This document shows positions 34,270-42,629 of a stretch of DNA of 64,000 bases, piece by piece (position 1 is the stretch's first letter; each line of letters begins with the position of its first letter). A program made the position numbers and the translations under genes. Below the pieces are notes generated by a model. It worked only from the letters and a program-made list of their open reading frames with translations. It had not been told where the DNA came from and did no database searches. This DNA is from Calditrichota bacterium (lineage in GTDB: Bacteria > Electryoneota > RPQS01), in contig JACJVZ010000001.1 in assembly GCA_020637445.1 (NCBI GenBank), forward strand, positions 1,798,001 through 1,862,000. The letters are read 5' to 3'.

Positions 34270-35454
34270 TCAAAGATTGGGCGTTGCTTTTCGAAAAGAG
34301 AGTGCGGCAAAACCGGCGGAAGCCAACAAGCTTAGGATCGCACCGAGCAAGAACGGAGCGTCACTGGAAACGTTGTCCCATAGCCAACCGGCGAGCAGGC
34401 TTGCGGCGAGTGCCAGCAATCCGGTCAACATACTGAAGAGTCCGAGCGCGGTCGCCTTGACGTCCGGCGACACGACATTGGCAATCAAGGCCCGCACGAC
34501 GCCGTCGGTCAGCGCCGCGTAAAGTCCGTAGCAGATAAACAAGACAAAAACAATCGTGCGGGTTTCAGCGGATGCGAATCCGAAGTAGACTCCGCCGTAA
34601 ATCAGCAATCCGGCGGCGAGCAGAGTCTCCATGCGCATTTTGTCGGAGATTTTTCCAACGGGATATGCGGCGAGGGAATAGACGGCATTGAACGCGATGT
34701 AGGCCAATAAGACTTGCGGAAGCGGCAACCCGATGTCTTTGGCTTTTAAGATCAGGAACGCGTCACTTGAAAACCCCAAATAGGCGACGCCTGCGATTGC
34801 GACGATCAACCAGTACTGTTTGCCGAATTTCTTTCCGCGATGGGTGGACTTGACGGCATTTTCGGCTTTCGATTCGCGGACGAAGAAGATGAAACCGACT
34901 CCGAGAATCGCGGGAAAGAACGCCAACCAGTAGAGATTCCGCAGCAGAATTTGCTGGTTGCCTGAGTCGCTCATGGATTGCAGAATCACGTACGAGATGA
35001 CGACGCCGATCAACGCACCGGCAGTATCCATCGCACGATGCAAACCGAATGCGCGGCCCCGTTGCTCTTTGGGAGTAACGTCGGCAATTAGTGCGTCGCG
35101 GGCACTGCCGCGAACACCTTTGCCGAAACGGTCCAAAAATCTCGCGATCAAGACAAAGAGCCAACTGCTCGCGACGGCGATTAACGGTTTCGCGACGGCT
35201 GAGAGAGTGTAGCCCGCGAAAATAAACCGCTTGCGGTTGCGAATGCGGTCGGAGTACCAACCGCTGAGACCTTTCAGAATACTCGCTGTAGCTTCGGCGA
35301 TGCCTTCGATGACGCCGACGATGCCCGCGGATGCGCCGAGGACGGAAGTCAGGAAGATCGGAGTAATCGCATAGAGCATTTCACTCGAGATATCGGTGAA
35401 AAAGCTCACCCAACCAAGACGTTTGACGTCTGCCGGAAGCCGGGAGTCGTTCAC
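34270..35454 (-). CDS. MFS transporter
   Basis: A 394-aa polytopic inner-membrane protein with about 11-12 hydrophobic segments. The signature loop between helices 2 and 3 is present (GWYSDRIRNRKRFIF), and a related loop recurs in the second half (GKISDKMRMETLL), as expected for a major facilitator. FLDRFGKGVRGSARDALIADV matches a group of poorly characterised MFS proteins. It lies inside the amidoligase operon with 15-34 nt junctions, so it likely exports or imports the pathway product. Substrate unknown. Confidence 0.92.
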   Translation of the reverse strand: MNDSRLPADVKRLGWVSFFTDISSEMLYAITPIFLTSVLGASAGIVGVIEGIAEATASILKGLSGWYSDRIRNRKRFIFAGYTLSAVAKPLIAVASSWLFVLIARFLDRFGKGVRGSARDALIADVTPKEQRGRAFGLHRAMDTAGALIGVVISYVILQSMSDSGNQQILLRNLYWLAFFPAILGVGFIFFVRESKAENAVKSTHRGKKFGKQYWLIVAIAGVAYLGFSSDAFLILKAKDIGLPLPQVLLAYIAFNAVYSLAAYPVGKISDKMRMETLLAAGLLIYGGVYFGFASAETRTIVFVLFICYGLYAALTDGVVRALIANVVSPDVKATALGLFSMLTGLLALAASLLAGWLWDNVSSDAPFLLGAILSLLASAGFAALSFRKATPNL

Positions 35455-35469
35455 GAATGGACCCCGCTC

Positions 35470-36591
35470 TTACGTGCGCTTGATGCTGTCGTGAAACTCG
35501 GTCACCATGGATTCCGTGACGGCCTGAAAACTTTCAGTCTTACGGTAGACGGCGCGCTGCCGCTCGTAGCTTCCGCCGCGATCCGTGATTATCTCGACGT
35601 GCTTCAGTTCGTCCAAACAGTTCTGCTGGATGGCGGAAGGCGTCAACGCATTGACCAAGAGGTGCAAGTCGTCGCGCATGTGCCGCGTCGTGCCGTCGTC
35701 CGTGTGAACGATGTCGGCGTCGAGTCCCCAGCGTGTGGCGCGCCACTTGTTCTCTTTGATGAACCAGTATTTGTGAATCGGGAGTTGCTCGCCGTTGTCG
35801 TAGAGATCTTCAAGATAACAAATCAAGCATTGCGCCATCGCCACGAGCGCAAGAACGTCGTCGAGGTCGGGCGTGCCGTCGCAAATGCGAATTTCAATCG
35901 TGCCGAATTTCGGATGCGGACGCACATCCCACCAGATTTCCTGAATAGACTGAATCGCACCGGAGTGAATCAGAGTTTTCATGAAACGCTGGAATTCTGC
36001 CCAGTTTAGCATGCGCTGCGGGAGACCTGCTGTGGGCATGGCCTCAAAAACCTTGATACGGCAGGACGCAAGGCCGGTTTCTTCGCCCATGAAATACGGC
36101 GACGCCGCGGACAGCGCGAGCAAATGCGGCAAGAAAGTCGTCATCGCGTTGAAAATCGCAATTGCTTTTTCGGCATTCTTGATTCCCACGTGCACATGCA
36201 GGCCCATGATCATCGCCCGACGCGCGGGCCATTGCATCTTGTTGACCAACGTCATGTAACGCTGGTTGTCCGTAATGGCCATGTCATGCCACATCGCAGT
36301 CGGATGCGTGGCCATGAAACACGTGGTCAGCCCAAGTTGGTTGGCAGCAGCTTCAACCTTGCAGAATTTGTCAACCAGCTCAGTTTTGACGTCCGCGACG
36401 GTTCGGCACGGGGTCGTGATGACCTCGACGATGCAGCGCAGCAATTCAGGTTTTGCCCAGCCGACGTCTCCCAGAATAGCGAGCAGCTCAGGCACGCGAT
36501 TGACAGGCTGCCACGTTTTGGGGTCCAACAGAAGCAGTTCGCACTCGACCCCCAATGTAGGCTCGGGGGAACCGTTGTATATTAGTGCCAT
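35470..36591 (-). CDS. GCS2-family carboxylate-amine ligase (YbdK-like)
   Basis: A 373-aa enzyme of the glutamate-cysteine ligase type 2 family. The signature motifs are TLGVECELLLLD near the N-terminus (where many members have GVEEEF), GLHVHVGI at about 135, and the substrate-site RPHPKFGTIEIRICDG at about 225. The family joins the gamma-carboxylate of glutamate, or another carboxylate, to an amine using ATP. Many GCS2 homologues in non-glutathione organisms have unknown substrates. It is the first gene of the five-gene leftward operon, under a promoter at 36635-36663. No glutathione synthetase of canonical type is present, so glutathione synthesis is unlikely. Confidence 0.9.
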   Translation of the reverse strand: MALIYNGSPEPTLGVECELLLLDPKTWQPVNRVPELLAILGDVGWAKPELLRCIVEVITTPCRTVADVKTELVDKFCKVEAAANQLGLTTCFMATHPTAMWHDMAITDNQRYMTLVNKMQWPARRAMIMGLHVHVGIKNAEKAIAIFNAMTTFLPHLLALSAASPYFMGEETGLASCRIKVFEAMPTAGLPQRMLNWAEFQRFMKTLIHSGAIQSIQEIWWDVRPHPKFGTIEIRICDGTPDLDDVLALVAMAQCLICYLEDLYDNGEQLPIHKYWFIKENKWRATRWGLDADIVHTDDGTTRHMRDDLHLLVNALTPSAIQQNCLDELKHVEIITDRGGSYERQRAVYRKTESFQAVTESMVTEFHDSIKRT

Positions 36592-36634
36592 AGGGAAGAA
36601 TTAGGTGGGCGATCCGAGGGAAAATGAACCTCTG

Positions 36635-36663
36635 AAGATACGGAATGACTCCTCGGAATTCAA
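36635..36663 (-). promoter_or_regulatory. sigma70-like promoter of the amidoligase operon
   Basis: On the minus strand TTGAAT (36658-36663) and TATCTT (36635-36640) are spaced by 17 nt. The predicted leader to ATG 36591 is about 37 nt and has no obvious Shine-Dalgarno site. Confidence 0.5.
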
Positions 36664-36743
36664 CGGTTTTGCAACAGATTTCTCACTAAACGGGCTTCGC
36701 AAGTTCTCGCTGGACTTTCACATAGAGGAGAAAAACCGTATAT

Positions 36744-38219
36744 TTGAGTTTATCCACATTTTGCGACCTCGACAACCTACCTGTGCCGCAATTTAGCCTA
36801 AAAAGCCTCTTCCCTGCCTCGGCTTCAGAGCTCTTCGCTTGGCATATGCGAATCGGAGCCTTGGAGCGATTGACGCCCTCCTGGTCAGCAATTCGGGTGA
36901 CATGGGGCGATGAACATGTCCGGGAAGGCAGTCGGCGGGAGTTGGTCGTACCTGCCGGGCCACTCAAAATAAAGTGGCTGGCCAAACACCACAGCATCAT
37001 CGCGGGTCGGCAGTTCATTGACGAACAAGAGCGTGGGCCGTTTCGCAAGTGGTCACACCTGCATCTTTGCACAGACATCGGCGCGGGCCGGAGCGAACTG
37101 GAAGACCGAATTGACTACGACTTTCCGCTGGGGCGGTTGGGCGGGATTTTCGGACGCTCTCAAGTGCAATGGATGCTAAGGACGGTGTTTCCATGGCGTC
37201 ACGAACGCACGTGGATGGATCTATCGCGCCATGCGGAATTCGCGGATCGTCCGCGGTTGAAGGTGGCGATCTCCGGCGCAAGCGGATTGATCGGCAAGTC
37301 TCTCAAGGAATTTTTGCAGACCGGTGGACACAGCGTGTGGACTCTGGACCGCAAGAAATCACAAAGAACAGAATCGATTTACTGGAATCCTCGAACGGGT
37401 GAGATCGAAGCGGAGAAACTCGAAGGGTTGGATGCCGTCGTGCATCTGGCCGGACGAAGCATCGCGGATGGACGCTGGACTGAGTCGGTCAAGCAGCAGA
37501 TTCTGGACAGCCGTGTGCAGGGAACGACGCTGATTGCAGAAACGATCTCGCGGCTGAAAACTCCGCCTAAAGTTCTCATCAGCGCGTCGGCCATGGGAAT
37601 CTACGCGGATTCGGATGGCCCGGTTTCAGAAGACGGCGCACTGGGCAGCACATTCACTGCGGATGTCGTCAAAGCATGGGAATCGTCAGCCGACGCCGCT
37701 CGAAAAGCGGGTATTCGGGTGGTACATCCGCGGATTTCATTAGTACTCTCAGGTTGGGGCGGAAGTCTGGGAAGGCTGCTCCCGGTCTTTAGATGGGGAC
37801 TCGGAGGCAAGTTGGGGCACGGCCGGCAAATGATGAGCTGGATCCACCTCGATGACCTAACTGCGGCTATTTATCGCATGATTTATGACGAGAGCTTGGC
37901 TGGACCTGTAAATTGCTCGACCGGGGCCGTCAGCAATCAAGAGTTTACGAAAACGTTGGGGCATGTTTTGGGACGACCGACGTTGTTTTCGGTCCCTGAA
38001 CTTGCTATAAAAACTGGATTTGGTCAGATGGGGCAGGAACTTCTGCTTTCGAGCCTGAACATGCGTGCGGAAGTGCTTGAAAAATCAGGATTCAGGCCGT
38101 GGCTATCCGATTTGGAGTCGGCCTTCAGGTTTGAGACGGGCAAACCGCATCGCCATCAGCCACCATTTCACCCGGTCAGTTTGCCACAAAGCGGGCAAAA
38201 TGGGTATCTAATCTCTTAG
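36744..38219 (+). CDS. TIGR01777-type epimerase/oxidoreductase with N-terminal SRPBCC domain
   Basis: A 491-aa fusion. Residues about 15-155 form an SRPBCC/cyclase-like lipid-binding domain (SLFPASASELFAWH, RLTPSW). The second part is an extended SDR of the YfcH/TIGR01777 family: ISGASGLIGKSL (NAD-binding glycine motif), DAVVHLAG, SASAMGIY and WIHLDDL. This fusion architecture is known in many bacteria and the substrate is unknown. The start is TTG 36744 because the SRPBCC motif begins about 15 residues in and no ATG precedes it; an AGAGGAG lies 13 nt upstream, a long spacing. It is divergent from the amidoligase operon. Confidence 0.88.
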   Translation: MSLSTFCDLDNLPVPQFSLKSLFPASASELFAWHMRIGALERLTPSWSAIRVTWGDEHVREGSRRELVVPAGPLKIKWLAKHHSIIAGRQFIDEQERGPFRKWSHLHLCTDIGAGRSELEDRIDYDFPLGRLGGIFGRSQVQWMLRTVFPWRHERTWMDLSRHAEFADRPRLKVAISGASGLIGKSLKEFLQTGGHSVWTLDRKKSQRTESIYWNPRTGEIEAEKLEGLDAVVHLAGRSIADGRWTESVKQQILDSRVQGTTLIAETISRLKTPPKVLISASAMGIYADSDGPVSEDGALGSTFTADVVKAWESSADAARKAGIRVVHPRISLVLSGWGGSLGRLLPVFRWGLGGKLGHGRQMMSWIHLDDLTAAIYRMIYDESLAGPVNCSTGAVSNQEFTKTLGHVLGRPTLFSVPELAIKTGFGQMGQELLLSSLNMRAEVLEKSGFRPWLSDLESAFRFETGKPHRHQPPFHPVSLPQSGQNGYLIS

Positions 38220-38298
38220 TGTCACTTCCCTGCCCTCCTCGGGCAAATTTCGGAATTCTGATTCCTAAATTTCATTTTCAATACAGACGGAGAAGAAC

Positions 38299-40161
38299 AT
38301 GAAACGCACATGGATTTTCATGGTGCTCGTTGGTTTACTTGCAAGCGGCGCATTGGCCGACAAAATCAAGATTGAGAAGCTGGACGATCTGCCCCGCCAT
38401 ACGTACATGGTGAAAGAAAAGGTCGTTGACTTCCTTAAGGACGACGCGGCGATCAAGAAGCTGGCGGCCGATGTGAAGAAAGACCTTTTGGCTGATCTTG
38501 ATACCTACGAGATTACGGACAAGACGACGCTGCAGAATATGTATGCGGACCTTGGGACGATTGCCATTATCGAAGGCGACTGGAAGCGCTATCTTGACTT
38601 GGTTAACATGCGCATCGATTTGGAAGACAAGGAAGCCGCCAAGCATACGATGGCGATGGTGGGCCGCGCGATTGCGTCCGCGCAGTTGAAGGGTGTGGAG
38701 AACTACGACAAGAATCTCGACACCGAGATTCGCTCGATGCTGGCGAACATGCCGTACGAAGTCGTGGAAGCCAATGTGAAGTCTCAGAAGGGCTCGGCGG
38801 AAATGGTGTCCGAAGCACTGGTGATTGGAAGCATTGACGCGAATTTGCAGCCGTTGTTGGACAACACCGGCGGTGAAATTTCGCAGGACATTGCAAACGG
38901 ATTGCTCGGACCGTATTTTACGCTTCGCTACTACATTCCCAAGAAGGAAATCTTCGTCGCCGCGCTGACGGACTACATCAACGCGCACAATGTCGTGAAG
39001 CCGGATATTTGGGCGGAACGTAATTTCTCGCTCGACAAAGGCAAGGACTATAAGCCCGTGACGCTGTGCGTGTGGGACTCCGGTGTAGATACGAATATTT
39101 TCGTACCGCTGGGTCAAATGTGGACGAACAAGAATGAGAAGCTCGACGGCAAAGACGACGACAAGGACGGCTTTGTCGACGACGTGCACGGCATCGCATG
39201 GAGCTTGCATTCGGACAAAGAAACCGGCTTGCTCTATCCGATCGGCTCGGAAAATATGATTGCCGACGAAGATCAGATGCGCGCGTGGATGAAGGGCTTG
39301 GGCGATATGCAGTCTTCCATCGAGAGCGAAGAAGCGACGGCGCTGAAGAAGCATATGTCGACGCTGGCGCAGGATCAGGTGCAGCCGTTCTTTGAAGCGA
39401 TTGGCCTTTACGGCAACTATTGCCACGGTACGCACGTCGCGGGCATCGCCGCCGCGGGCAATCCGTACGCGCGCCTGATGGCCGCTCGTATCACGTTTGA
39501 CTTCCACTTCATTCCCGAATTGCCGACGGTTGAGCAGGCGACGAAGGATGCGGCGGCGTTGGTCGAGACGATTGACTACATGAAGAAGAACGGCGTACGC
39601 GCCGTCAACATGAGCTGGGGCGGCAACTTGCGATCGATTGAAGAAGCTCTGGAAACGCACAACGCGGGCGGCACGCCGGAAGAACGCAAGGAACTCGCTC
39701 GCAAGATCTACACGATCGGTGACACGGCGTTCAAGAACGCGATCAAGAACGCTCCGGAAATTCTCTTCATCACCAGCGCGGGCAACTCGAACGCCGACGT
39801 GAAGTTTGAAGAGTTCTATCCGTCGAGTTACGATCTGCCGAACATCATTTCGATCGGCGCGGTGGATCAGGCCGGTGAAGAGACGAGCTTCACGAGCTTT
39901 GGTAAGGTGGACGTCTACGCCAACGGTTTTGAAGTGTTGAGCTACGTTCCCGGCGGCACGAAGATGAAGCTGAACGGCACGTCCATGAGCTCGCCGCAGG
40001 TTCTGAACTTGGCGGGTAAGCTGCTGGCAGTCAAGCCCGACCTGACGACGAAGCAATTGCGCGAGTTAATCATTAACGGCGCGGACAAGCAAATGGCCGG
40101 TGACCGCGAAGTCAAGCTGATGAACCCGAAGAAGTCGCTGGCGCTGCTCGAAAAAATGTAA
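38299..40161 (+). CDS. exported S8 subtilase
   Basis: A 620-aa protein with signal peptide (MKRTWIFMVLVGLLASGALA) and a GGAG site upstream. An N-terminal helical region of about 220 residues (LKDDAAIKKLAADVKKDLL) is unlike a normal I9 propeptide. The catalytic domain has Asp260 in VWDSGVD, His376 in CHGTHVAG and Ser562 in NGTSMSSP. About 115 residues separate Asp and His, more than the usual 35-60, because of an inserted charged segment (DGKDDDKDGFVDDVHG, a calcium-binding-like loop, then helical sequence). There is no C-terminal sorting domain. It is probably monocistronic with its own terminator. Confidence 0.92.
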   Translation: MKRTWIFMVLVGLLASGALADKIKIEKLDDLPRHTYMVKEKVVDFLKDDAAIKKLAADVKKDLLADLDTYEITDKTTLQNMYADLGTIAIIEGDWKRYLDLVNMRIDLEDKEAAKHTMAMVGRAIASAQLKGVENYDKNLDTEIRSMLANMPYEVVEANVKSQKGSAEMVSEALVIGSIDANLQPLLDNTGGEISQDIANGLLGPYFTLRYYIPKKEIFVAALTDYINAHNVVKPDIWAERNFSLDKGKDYKPVTLCVWDSGVDTNIFVPLGQMWTNKNEKLDGKDDDKDGFVDDVHGIAWSLHSDKETGLLYPIGSENMIADEDQMRAWMKGLGDMQSSIESEEATALKKHMSTLAQDQVQPFFEAIGLYGNYCHGTHVAGIAAAGNPYARLMAARITFDFHFIPELPTVEQATKDAAALVETIDYMKKNGVRAVNMSWGGNLRSIEEALETHNAGGTPEERKELARKIYTIGDTAFKNAIKNAPEILFITSAGNSNADVKFEEFYPSSYDLPNIISIGAVDQAGEETSFTSFGKVDVYANGFEVLSYVPGGTKMKLNGTSMSSPQVLNLAGKLLAVKPDLTTKQLRELIINGADKQMAGDREVKLMNPKKSLALLEKM

Positions 40162-40162
40162 C

Positions 40163-41743
40163 CTACTTGAAAAGTAGGCAACGTTGCGCTTCGCACGCGC
40201 TTTGAAATGAATGCGGCGGCTTGAAAGAGCCGCCGCATTTTGTTTGTCCCCTTGTGCTCGCTATTTCAGAAGAAATCTTTTGCATTTGGGTTTGCGAAGG
40301 AGTTTCGACACGGAGAAAGTAAGTGCCACTGGCTAACTCAGGGGGAGCTGTGTATGATAGTGTCGTCGTTTCAAGTCTGCCGCGATGAATCACATCCACA
40401 TCGCGGCCTAAAAGGTCAAAGAGTGTGACCGCGACGTAATTGTGAAGTGGGATGAAGAGTGAGATATTTAGCGTGTTGTTGAAGGGGTTGGGGTAGGCAG
40501 CGAATTCAAATTCAAACAGAAGATTGCGATTGCTGGGTGGCCAACCACTCGCCAGTGGTTCGTTCGGCCCTGGAATGTGAAGCATGGCCAGGTCAGATAC
40601 TGTGCCGTCCCAAGTAACCCCCGGAATCCAGTAACCGCCGTCCCGCCAAACCGCGCATTGTTGACCCGGGAAGAAAAGGGAATGCGGGATTAATTGAGGC
40701 CCGATTCCAATAGTACCGTCTGTAGTGAAACAGATTCGGTAGAATCCCAAAGGCGGCAGAGATCGTCCCCAGTAGAATTGCAGGCTGTCTTCTGCCACAA
40801 GAATCAAATTGCCTTGAAGATTCGTATAGGGATTCGGGTCTATCACGGTTGAATCCTCGACACGTCCGGCACGTGAGTCAAACCGATAGTAAAGTCCTCT
40901 TTGGTCGCCGTACATGATATAATGAAAGGCACCGTTCACGTCGATATTAAATGCTTGATTGGCATCAACATCTTCCGCGATGTACGTGATCTCTTCGATG
41001 CGTGGCGGAGGCCAGAAGCGATCTGTCATCAGTCTGTCGCCCAGGCCACTCCAGGTCATAAGGCAGCCCCAAACAGATCCGTCCGGCGAGGCCGCAAGCA
41101 TCAGATTGGCCGACAACACAGAGTCTGGACGGTAAACATACTGCAGCGGTTCCACAACATTGCCGTTGGCATCCACAGCGAAAAACTGATTTCCACAGGC
41201 ACCCCAGACCTCTCCGCTTAACGTCTCAACCATGTGGTAGTTTCCAGGCTCGATGTTATCGTCAAGGATTAGCGGCTCTTGTAGGAATTCGCCATCCAAT
41301 GACAATCGTACGTAAATTAGCGAATGTGTTGGTGGAGAATTATCATGGTACCTGTTCCACAATACGTGAATACGTTCTTGTCGGTCGAGCAATAGGCCTA
41401 TTCTGCCGTCGTCTGACCAGTGTGAGTCCGGCAGAACCTCGTACGCATCGCGCAAAGGCCTGCCCCAATTGTCGAACAAGTAGTAGACTAACGTATTGGG
41501 TTGTCCAGATCCCGGTCTCGGGTCTTGGGACCTAACCACGAACAAGTGAACCCGAAGAAGACTGTCCACTACCATGTACGGGGTGCCGTGTCCATAGCCA
41601 TGCGTCAACTCTATTGGCGTGCTCCAATCTTGTGCGATAAGCAGTGTCCCCGCACCCCCCAACACGAAAACCGCGAACCCCACCCGCTTCAAAAGATTGA
41701 ATGCAGATAGTGCTCGTGAACTAAAATGTATGGTCTTGCGCAT
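40163..41743 (-). CDS. secreted protein with PNPFN sorting domain; C-terminus frameshifted
   Basis: The open frame from ATG 41743 gives 526 aa with a signal-like hydrophobic N-terminus (LLKRVGFAVFVLGGAGTLL). A propeller-like body (repeated short beta blades such as GRIGLLLDRQERIHVLW) has no catalytic motif. The C-terminal sorting domain is AYPNPFNNTLNISL, LFDLLGRDV, GTYFLRVETPSQTQMQ. The frame then continues through an Arg/Ser-rich tail that reads across the terminator at 40210-40242. One base fewer in the AAAA run at 40278-40281 would give QRFLLK and a TAG at 40261-40263, exactly where such domains end. So the natural gene is probably 40261-41743, with a frameshift or an assembly error. Confidence 0.82.
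   Translation of the reverse strand: MRKTIHFSSRALSAFNLLKRVGFAVFVLGGAGTLLIAQDWSTPIELTHGYGHGTPYMVVDSLLRVHLFVVRSQDPRPGSGQPNTLVYYLFDNWGRPLRDAYEVLPDSHWSDDGRIGLLLDRQERIHVLWNRYHDNSPPTHSLIYVRLSLDGEFLQEPLILDDNIEPGNYHMVETLSGEVWGACGNQFFAVDANGNVVEPLQYVYRPDSVLSANLMLAASPDGSVWGCLMTWSGLGDRLMTDRFWPPPRIEEITYIAEDVDANQAFNIDVNGAFHYIMYGDQRGLYYRFDSRAGRVEDSTVIDPNPYTNLQGNLILVAEDSLQFYWGRSLPPLGFYRICFTTDGTIGIGPQLIPHSLFFPGQQCAVWRDGGYWIPGVTWDGTVSDLAMLHIPGPNEPLASGWPPSNRNLLFEFEFAAYPNPFNNTLNISLFIPLHNYVAVTLFDLLGRDVDVIHRGRLETTTLSYTAPPELASGTYFLRVETPSQTQMQKISSEIASTRGQTKCGGSFKPPHSFQSACEAQRCLLFK
40210..40242 (+). terminator. intrinsic terminator of the subtilase at 38299
   Basis: A 12-bp stem (40210-40221 with 40228-40239), 6-nt loop and TTGTTT tail lie 48 nt after the stop codon. 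The inverted repeat also lies just beyond the natural end of the convergent minus-strand gene. Confidence 0.85.
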
Positions 41744-41761
41744 GAGTGTGTTGATTTGCTT

Positions 41762-41794
41762 GACAAGATCCTTCACTACGTTCAGGATGACAAT
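41762..41794 (-). repeat. dispersed intergenic repeat, TCATCCTGAACGTAG type
   Basis: On the minus strand this reads TGTCATCCTGAACGTAGTGA then AGGATCTTGTC. From memory it resembles a short repeat (TGTCATCCTGAGCGAAGCGA...) seen in many environmental bacterial contigs, in intergenic positions. Only one copy is in the window, so its repeat status rests on that recollection. Confidence 0.4.
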
Positions 41795-41836
41795 GCTCTT
41801 TGGATATTCCGGAGAGCGAAAGATTGACCCCCCTTC

Positions 41837-41860
41837 ATTCCCCCGGAAGACCGGGGGAAT
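41837..41860. repeat. GC-rich inverted repeat after the racemase gene
   Basis: A perfect 10-bp inverted repeat (41837-41846 with 41851-41860, loop AAGA) lies downstream of the racemase stop codon. There is no U-tract on the minus strand, so it is a hairpin or dispersed repeat rather than a clear terminator. Confidence 0.55.
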
Positions 41861-41867
41861 TTCTGAA

Positions 41868-42557
41868 TCACCCCAGCATCCACTCCACTGCGGCCTTGGC
41901 GTGAATCTCAATCGTGTCAAAGGCGGGGAGCGGGCACTCTTCGGGTTTGACTAACATGGGGATTTCTGTGCAGCCTAAGATGACGCCTTCCACTCCCTGC
42001 TCTTTCATGGTGTGCATGATGCGCAAGTATTCGGCTTTGGTCTCTGGTTTGAAGATGCCGAGACCTAATTCTTCAAAGATCGTGTTGTGAATCCAGTCGC
42101 GGGCGGCTTTTTCGGGGACGACGGTTTCGATGCCGTGCTTGGCCAAAATGTCTTTGTAGAACGGCTGCTCCATCGTGAATACCGTGCCGAGCAGCGCGAC
42201 GCGAGTCAGTTTCGCTTTCTGAATTTCGGCGGCGGTGGCTTCGGCGATGTGAATCAGTGGAATGTTGATCGCGGCTTGCACGGCATCGGCGACCATGTGC
42301 GGAGTGTTCGCGCAAAAGATCAGGCCCTCCGCTCCGGCCGCTTCGAGAGTCTTGGCAATGTTGCTGACGTAGCGCTCGCTTCCCGGCCAGCCTTCTTCCT
42401 GATTGTTGTTGTAAAACTCATGGAAGTTTACGGAGTAGAGAATCAAGCGCGCGGAGTGCAATCCGCCGAGTCGCTCGTTGACCAATTTGTTGATCAGCCG
42501 GTAGTAGTCAACGGTCGAGTGCCAGCTTGTTCCGCCGATGAGTCCGAGTGTTTTCAT
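41868..42557 (-). CDS. aspartate/glutamate racemase family protein
   Basis: A 229-aa cofactor-independent racemase. The two catalytic cysteines are present: Cys82 in FCANTPHMV and Cys196 in LGCTEIPML. The N-terminal KTLGLIGGTSWHSTVDYY matches the aspartate racemase branch. It interconverts L- and D-aspartate or a related amino acid in the cytoplasm. Whether it feeds peptidoglycan or another D-amino-acid product is unknown. It is divergent from the DoxX gene. Confidence 0.92.
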   Translation of the reverse strand: MKTLGLIGGTSWHSTVDYYRLINKLVNERLGGLHSARLILYSVNFHEFYNNNQEEGWPGSERYVSNIAKTLEAAGAEGLIFCANTPHMVADAVQAAINIPLIHIAEATAAEIQKAKLTRVALLGTVFTMEQPFYKDILAKHGIETVVPEKAARDWIHNTIFEELGLGIFKPETKAEYLRIMHTMKEQGVEGVILGCTEIPMLVKPEECPLPAFDTIEIHAKAAVEWMLG

Positions 42558-42629
42558 AAAGGAAAATTGTTATCTTGTTGGCGAGGAAGCAAAGTTCAAG
42601 GGAATGAAATACAGAAACGGGAGACCCCT

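Noticed and set aside
38335..40056. Long open frame (573 codons) on the minus strand
   Set aside because: It lies entirely antisense to the subtilase gene with full catalytic triad, has Arg/His-rich low-likelihood composition and no family motif.
42087..42629. Upstream extension of the DoxX gene
   Set aside because: This part is antisense to the racemase with both catalytic cysteines; TTG 42630 has a good ribosome site and begins the conserved protein.
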